Of a stretch of 40,762 nucleotides of DNA, positions 37,235 to 40,762 are shown in pieces. The notes below the pieces were generated by a model. It was not told the origin of the DNA. It did not search any database and worked only from the letters and a program-made list of their open reading frames with translations. Source of the DNA: Candidatus Limivivens intestinipullorum (GTDB lineage Bacteria; Bacillota; Clostridia; Lachnospirales; Lachnospiraceae); assembly GCA_018711185.1 (NCBI GenBank), contig DVIQ01000056.1:1-40762 (forward strand), in the 5' to 3' direction. Positions within the stretch are counted from its first letter, which is position 1. Each line of letters starts with the position of its first letter. Both the position numbers and the translations under genes were made by a program.

Positions 37235-37275
37235 AGAAAAAGATTTAGGAAAGGATTCAGTGAGGAGGCAAGATT

Positions 37276-38100
37276 ATGGCGTTAATTCAAGTGAACTTTA
37301 TCTCAGAATGTCTCATGCGTACCGTAACCCTTAACGCGGTGATTCCATTTGATAAAATCCGGATGCCGGGAGCCCAAAAGAAGGAAACGAAGTCCTTCAA
37401 AACCCTGTATCTGCTCCACGGCGTCTTTGGAAATTATACGGATTGGGTGAGCGGCACCTGTATTCAGAGATGGGCTGAGGATAAAGATCTGGCGGTGATT
37501 ATGCCCTGCGGGGAGAACCATTTTTATGTGGACTGTCAGGCGAACGGCGAACGCTTCAGCGAATTTATCGGACGGGAGCTTCCGGAAAAAATGCGCGCCC
37601 TGTTCCCCCTGTCCGAAAAAAGGGAGGATACCTTTATCGGCGGACTGTCCATGGGCGGCTACGGCGCTATCACCAACGGATTGAAATACAGCGAAACTTT
37701 TGGAAGGATTGCCGGTCTCTCCAGCGGCTTGATTCTGGACAGGCTGGAGAGCGCAGAGCCGGAGCTGACGGAGCGTGTCTTTGGGCCGGACTTTAAAAAG
37801 ACCATATTCGGAGATCCGATTATCGGAAGCGACAAAGATTATCACGCGCTGGCCAAAAGGCTCGCGGACTCGGAAAAGCCGCTTCCGGAGATTTATCTGT
37901 GCTGCGGTACGGAGGACGATCTGTTGGAGGCCAACAGGGCCTATGCCCGTGAGTTAAAAGATCTGGGCTACCCGGTTTCCTATGAGGAAGGACCGGGAGG
38001 ACACGACTGGGAATTTTGGAATACCTATATCAAAAAAGTAGTGGACTGGCTTCCGCTGGAGAAAACAGAGAGCATTCACAGCGGACACGTTCAGAATTAG
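37276..38100 (+). CDS. Cytoplasmic esterase D-family hydrolase (feruloyl/acetyl esterase-like)
   Basis: A 274-residue alpha/beta hydrolase of the esterase D / S-formylglutathione hydrolase-like group. LLHGVFGNYTDW supplies the oxyanion region. The nucleophile is Ser125 in GGLSMGGYGA, the acid is probably an Asp near 215 (CCGTEDD), and the base is His243 in GPGGHDWEFW. No signal peptide is seen, so it acts inside the cell. Relatives remove acetyl or feruloyl groups from imported oligosaccharides, which would suit the sugar-uptake context. AGGAGG lies before the ATG. First gene of a three-gene operon. Confidence 0.85.
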   Translation: MALIQVNFISECLMRTVTLNAVIPFDKIRMPGAQKKETKSFKTLYLLHGVFGNYTDWVSGTCIQRWAEDKDLAVIMPCGENHFYVDCQANGERFSEFIGRELPEKMRALFPLSEKREDTFIGGLSMGGYGAITNGLKYSETFGRIAGLSSGLILDRLESAEPELTERVFGPDFKKTIFGDPIIGSDKDYHALAKRLADSEKPLPEIYLCCGTEDDLLEANRAYARELKDLGYPVSYEEGPGGHDWEFWNTYIKKVVDWLPLEKTESIHSGHVQN

Positions 38101-38109
38101 GAGGATGCC

Positions 38110-38421
38110 ATGAGAAAAGGATTTAAAATGAAGCTCTGCCCGGGGCAGGAAAAAGAATACGAAAGACGTCATAATGAGCTTTGGCCGGAAATGAAGGAAA
38201 TGATTCATGAATACGGCGGAAAGAATTACTCCATTTTTCTCGATAAGGAGACGCTGACCCTTTTCGGCTATATTGAGATTGAAGATGAAGCACTGTGGGC
38301 CAGGAGCGCTGATACGGCCATCAACCGGAAGTGGTGGGATTTCATGGCCGATATTATGGAGACGAATCCGGATAACAGTCCGGTGAGCATCGACCTGCAT
38401 CCGGTCTTTCATTTGGATTAG
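38110..38421 (+). CDS. rhaM: L-rhamnose mutarotase
   Basis: A 103-residue protein matching RhaM/YiiL along its whole length. It has YERRHNELWPEM (the His at 21 is the expected catalytic acid/base), YGGKNYSIFLD, NRKWWDFMADIM and NPDNSPVS...VFHLD. It interconverts alpha and beta anomers of L-rhamnose before the isomerase step. TAGGAGG precedes the ATG, 9 nt after the esterase stop. It is the most specific pointer to rhamnose in the window. No rhaA, rhaB or rhaD is present here. Confidence 0.93.
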   Translation: MRKGFKMKLCPGQEKEYERRHNELWPEMKEMIHEYGGKNYSIFLDKETLTLFGYIEIEDEALWARSADTAINRKWWDFMADIMETNPDNSPVSIDLHPVFHLD

Positions 38422-38430
38422 GAAAAGGAT

Positions 38431-39147
38431 ATGATTCGGATAATTTTAATGGTTCTGAGAAACCTTCATCACGTACCATTCGAGATACCGAAATTGTTTT
38501 CCTACGCGAAGCATCCGGAAAAACATTCTCTGGAAGAGCGCTACGCTTTGATCCAGAAAATTGACGGATACGCGAACAAAGGGGGGCGGGTCCGCATTGA
38601 AGCCCATGGAGTCGAGAACATTCCCAGGGAGGACGGATTTATTTTTTACCCGAATCATCAGGGGATGTATGATGTGCTTTCCATCATACAGACTTGCCCG
38701 CGGCCCTTTTCGGTGGTCATGAAAAAGGAACTGAGCAATATTTTTTTCCTGAAACAAATTTTCGCGCTTCTGGAATCCATCCCAATCGACCGGGAGGACA
38801 TTCGTCAGTCCATGGAAGTGATAAAGGAAACGGCGGAGCGTGTCCGCCAGGGAAAAAATTTTCTGATTTTTGCCGAGGGAACCCGTTCCAAGGACGGAAA
38901 CCATCCTCATGAGTTCAAAGGGGGAAGCTTTAAAAGCGCCGTAAAGGCCCGGTGTCCCATTGTGCCGGTGGCCCTGGTGGACGCTTTCAAACCTTTTGAT
39001 ACAAATTCCCTGGCTCCGGTGACAGTAAAAGTGTGCTATTTAAAGCCCCTGTATTTTGAGGAGTATTCCGCGATGAAGACCTCTGAGATCGCGGAAGAGG
39101 TAAAGCGGCGCATTGAAGCGGAAATCCGGGTGCTGACGGAATCCTGA
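38431..39147 (+). CDS. plsC: 1-acyl-sn-glycerol-3-phosphate acyltransferase (PlsC family)
   Basis: A 238-residue membrane-associated acyltransferase. The catalytic NHQGMYD (His76-x4-Asp81) is motif I. IPIDRED, FAEGTRS near 150 and CPIVPVAL are motifs II-IV. It would acylate lysophosphatidic acid to phosphatidic acid. Pairing with a rhamnose mutarotase and an esterase is unexpected for a housekeeping lipid gene; it may be a secondary PlsC-like enzyme with another acceptor. It starts 9 nt after rhaM, with AGGAAAAGG upstream, and is followed by a terminator. Confidence 0.9.
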   Translation: MIRIILMVLRNLHHVPFEIPKLFSYAKHPEKHSLEERYALIQKIDGYANKGGRVRIEAHGVENIPREDGFIFYPNHQGMYDVLSIIQTCPRPFSVVMKKELSNIFFLKQIFALLESIPIDREDIRQSMEVIKETAERVRQGKNFLIFAEGTRSKDGNHPHEFKGGSFKSAVKARCPIVPVALVDAFKPFDTNSLAPVTVKVCYLKPLYFEEYSAMKTSEIAEEVKRRIEAEIRVLTES

Positions 39148-39185
39148 AAAAACGCATGAAGTCCCTGTTTTTGGTGGAAACGGCG

Positions 39186-39214
39186 GGCCGGGCATTTTGC
39201 CCGGCCTGTTTTTT
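39186..39214 (+). terminator. Terminator after plsC
   Basis: GGCCGGGCA (39186-39194) pairs with TGCCCGGCC (39198-39206) and is followed by TGTTTTTTG. Confidence 0.9.
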
Positions 39215-39643
39215 GCGCGATACGCCCGGAGGGCGACCGCCGTGCCTGCACGAGCGGGCATCCAACAGGCAACAAACGGCTTCGCTGTGAGCTGCCCGTG
39301 GTATTGCGGGGATAGGGGAAGAGAATCTTCCCCTATCCGATCGTCGGCGTACTTCCGTGATATACTTCTGTGAAAAAATAAACTTCTAAACTAAAAAGTT
39401 TAAAAAGTAAAATGCGTTTCGTCATAGTGCATAAAAACACAGAGAATGAATTAGAAAAAAGGCCAAAATTAAACATAATACTTGAAAATAATTTAAAAAT
39501 GTGTTATTGTTTGTTTATCAAGAAACGAAAAATAAACTTAAAATTTAAAATTCGTTGAAATCAGAACATCAAAAAGAGCGCGCAGGAGACAGACAAGTAT
39601 ACCGAAAAGACGCCTGTGTCTCAAAAAGAAAGGAGTATTTCGT
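39215..39643. other. Long intergenic region before the CUT1 binding-protein gene
   Basis: The first about 100 nt are GC-rich with several short inverted repeats. A perfect 12-bp hairpin GGATAGGGGAAG/CTTCCCCTATCC lies at 39310-39338 without a T-run. From 39370 the sequence turns strongly AT-rich and carries the promoter at 39482-39510. The leader after that promoter is about 125 nt. No gene recognised. Confidence 0.5.
39482..39510 (+). promoter_or_regulatory. Promoter of the CUT1 binding-protein gene
   Basis: -35 TTGAAA (39482-39487), 17-bp spacer, -10 TATTGT (39505-39510). Confidence 0.6.
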
Positions 39644-40762
39644 ATGAAAATGAAAAAAGCGATGGCAATGGTACTTGCGGGAGCGATGGTTATGAGCATG
39701 GGAGCCGGCTTCGCGGCCAGCGCGGAGGAAGTGACGGAAGTTACCTTCTGGACACTGAACACGAGGCAGAACGCCGTGGATCCCATCGTGGAAGCGTTCA
39801 ATAGTGAGAATACGGACGTGCATGTGACGGCTTCCTACTATGACACCGACGGCTTAAAGGACGCGTGCAAGGTAGCGGCATCCTCCGATACCCTGCCCAG
39901 CATGTGGTTTAACTGGGGCGGAAGTCTCGGACAGTTCTATGTAGATAATGGAAAGACCTACGATCTTGGAACTTACGCTGAGGAAAACGGCTGGAGCGAC
40001 AAGTTTACCGACGCTTCTTTAAGTCTCTGTACTTTGAGCGATCAGCTCTGCGGTTATCCCACCAGCTACAATGCTCTGGGCGTATATTACAGCAAGGCGA
40101 TTTTCGAAGAGTGCGGCATCGAGGTTCCAACAACCTTTGAGGAGTTCGAAGCGGCCTGCGCTACCTTGAAGGAAAACGGCTATACCCCCATGGCGGCAGC
40201 AGGACTGAACGGCTGGCATGTTATGAGATGGGTAGAGCTTTTGGTAGAGCATTACGCCGGGGCAGAGCTTCACGATGACATGAACAGTTTTACCGAAAGC
40301 TGGAACAACGACGCGGTGGTACAGGCTTTGACGAAATACAAAGAGTGGGTTGACGCGGGCTACTTCCCGGAAGGTTTTCTGACCGCGGACCCCAACGACA
40401 CCATTATGTCCTTCGGTTCCGGACAGTGCGCAATGGATATTCAGGGCCAGTGGTATGACGGCCAGTTGATTCAGAACGGTCTGGATGTAAACAACTACGG
40501 CGTCTTCCCCTTCCCGTCCGGAGGAGACAATCGGATGTCCGCCTTTGCGGAAATGACGCAGTTTAATGTAAATCTTACCGAGGAAGAGCTGGACGCCTGC
40601 GTAAGATTCATGGATTATTACTACAGCGATGAAAATGTCGCCCAGTACGGCGAATACTATAATCTTCCGCTGCCCAAGGAAGGCGCTACCGCACCGGAAG
40701 AGCAGGTAAATGTGGACGCCATGATTGAGACATCAAATACAAATGGAACCTTCACCATTACG
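39644..40762 (+). CDS. Extracellular solute-binding protein family 1 (CUT1 sugar receptor), C-terminus cut off
   Basis: 373 codons are visible and the frame is open to the window edge. A signal peptide (KMKKAMAMVLAGAMVMSMGAG) ends near ASA|EEV and has no cysteine, so it is not a conventional lipoprotein. The mature part begins VTEVTFWTLNTRQNAVDPIV, with PSMWFNWGG, YPTSYNALGVYYSKAIFEECGI and NDTIMSFGSGQCAMDIQGQW blocks of type II sugar-binding receptors. AAAGGAG precedes the ATG. Its permeases should lie to the right, outside the window. The ligand is probably an oligosaccharide. Confidence 0.9.
   Translation, partial: MKMKKAMAMVLAGAMVMSMGAGFAASAEEVTEVTFWTLNTRQNAVDPIVEAFNSENTDVHVTASYYDTDGLKDACKVAASSDTLPSMWFNWGGSLGQFYVDNGKTYDLGTYAEENGWSDKFTDASLSLCTLSDQLCGYPTSYNALGVYYSKAIFEECGIEVPTTFEEFEAACATLKENGYTPMAAAGLNGWHVMRWVELLVEHYAGAELHDDMNSFTESWNNDAVVQALTKYKEWVDAGYFPEGFLTADPNDTIMSFGSGQCAMDIQGQWYDGQLIQNGLDVNNYGVFPFPSGGDNRMSAFAEMTQFNVNLTEEELDACVRFMDYYYSDENVAQYGEYYNLPLPKEGATAPEEQVNVDAMIETSNTNGTFTIT

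Overview
The window is the replication-origin region of a Clostridia genome. It is most likely Lachnospiraceae, judging from the gene order, the DUF3881 and DUF4446 genes beside serS, and the mixed codon usage of about 50% GC. The origin lies at about 16.5-18.7 kb. Almost every gene to its left is on the minus strand and every gene to its right is on the plus strand, so transcription runs outward with replication.

Left arm (1-16.4 kb). The left edge holds the start of a phage-type ORF6N gene and a tRNA-Arg(CCT) gene. Next come an exported acidic protein, a DUF3881 gene, serS, a DUF4446 gene, parB and parA. Upstream of parA are nine parS sites; seven of them form a 36-bp-period tandem array. 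Beyond the array are a small coiled-coil gene and a divergent, head-on alpha/beta hydrolase. The classical block rsmG-mnmG-mnmE-jag-yidC-yidD-rnpA-rpmH follows.

Origin and right-arm core (16.4-27.8 kb). DnaA-box clusters lie on both sides of dnaA. They are followed by dnaN, a small S4-domain gene, recF, gyrB, gyrA and the lipid II amidation pair murT-gatD.

Accessory sugar region (27.9-40.8 kb). A YesM/YesN-type two-component system is followed by an atypical URO-D-fold protein. Then comes a carbohydrate ABC operon with one duplicated-NBD ATPase, two permeases and a binding protein, and a second operon of esterase, L-rhamnose mutarotase and a PlsC-type acyltransferase. A CUT1-type binding protein gene runs off the right edge. 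ATPase, two permeases, binding protein and mutarotase is the composition of the rhizobial RhaSTPQ-U L-rhamnose system, so rhamnose or a rhamnose-containing plant glycan is the best substrate guess.

The least explained signal is a dispersed intergenic element of about 105-135 bp. It has two hairpins joined by a conserved linker (GTAAGAACGTGATTCA) and often a terminal GTTCAGC/GCTGAAC hairpin. Four substantially complete copies and several fragments occur here, one inside oriC and two abutting stop codons. A divergent copy keeps the pairing while changing the stem sequences.
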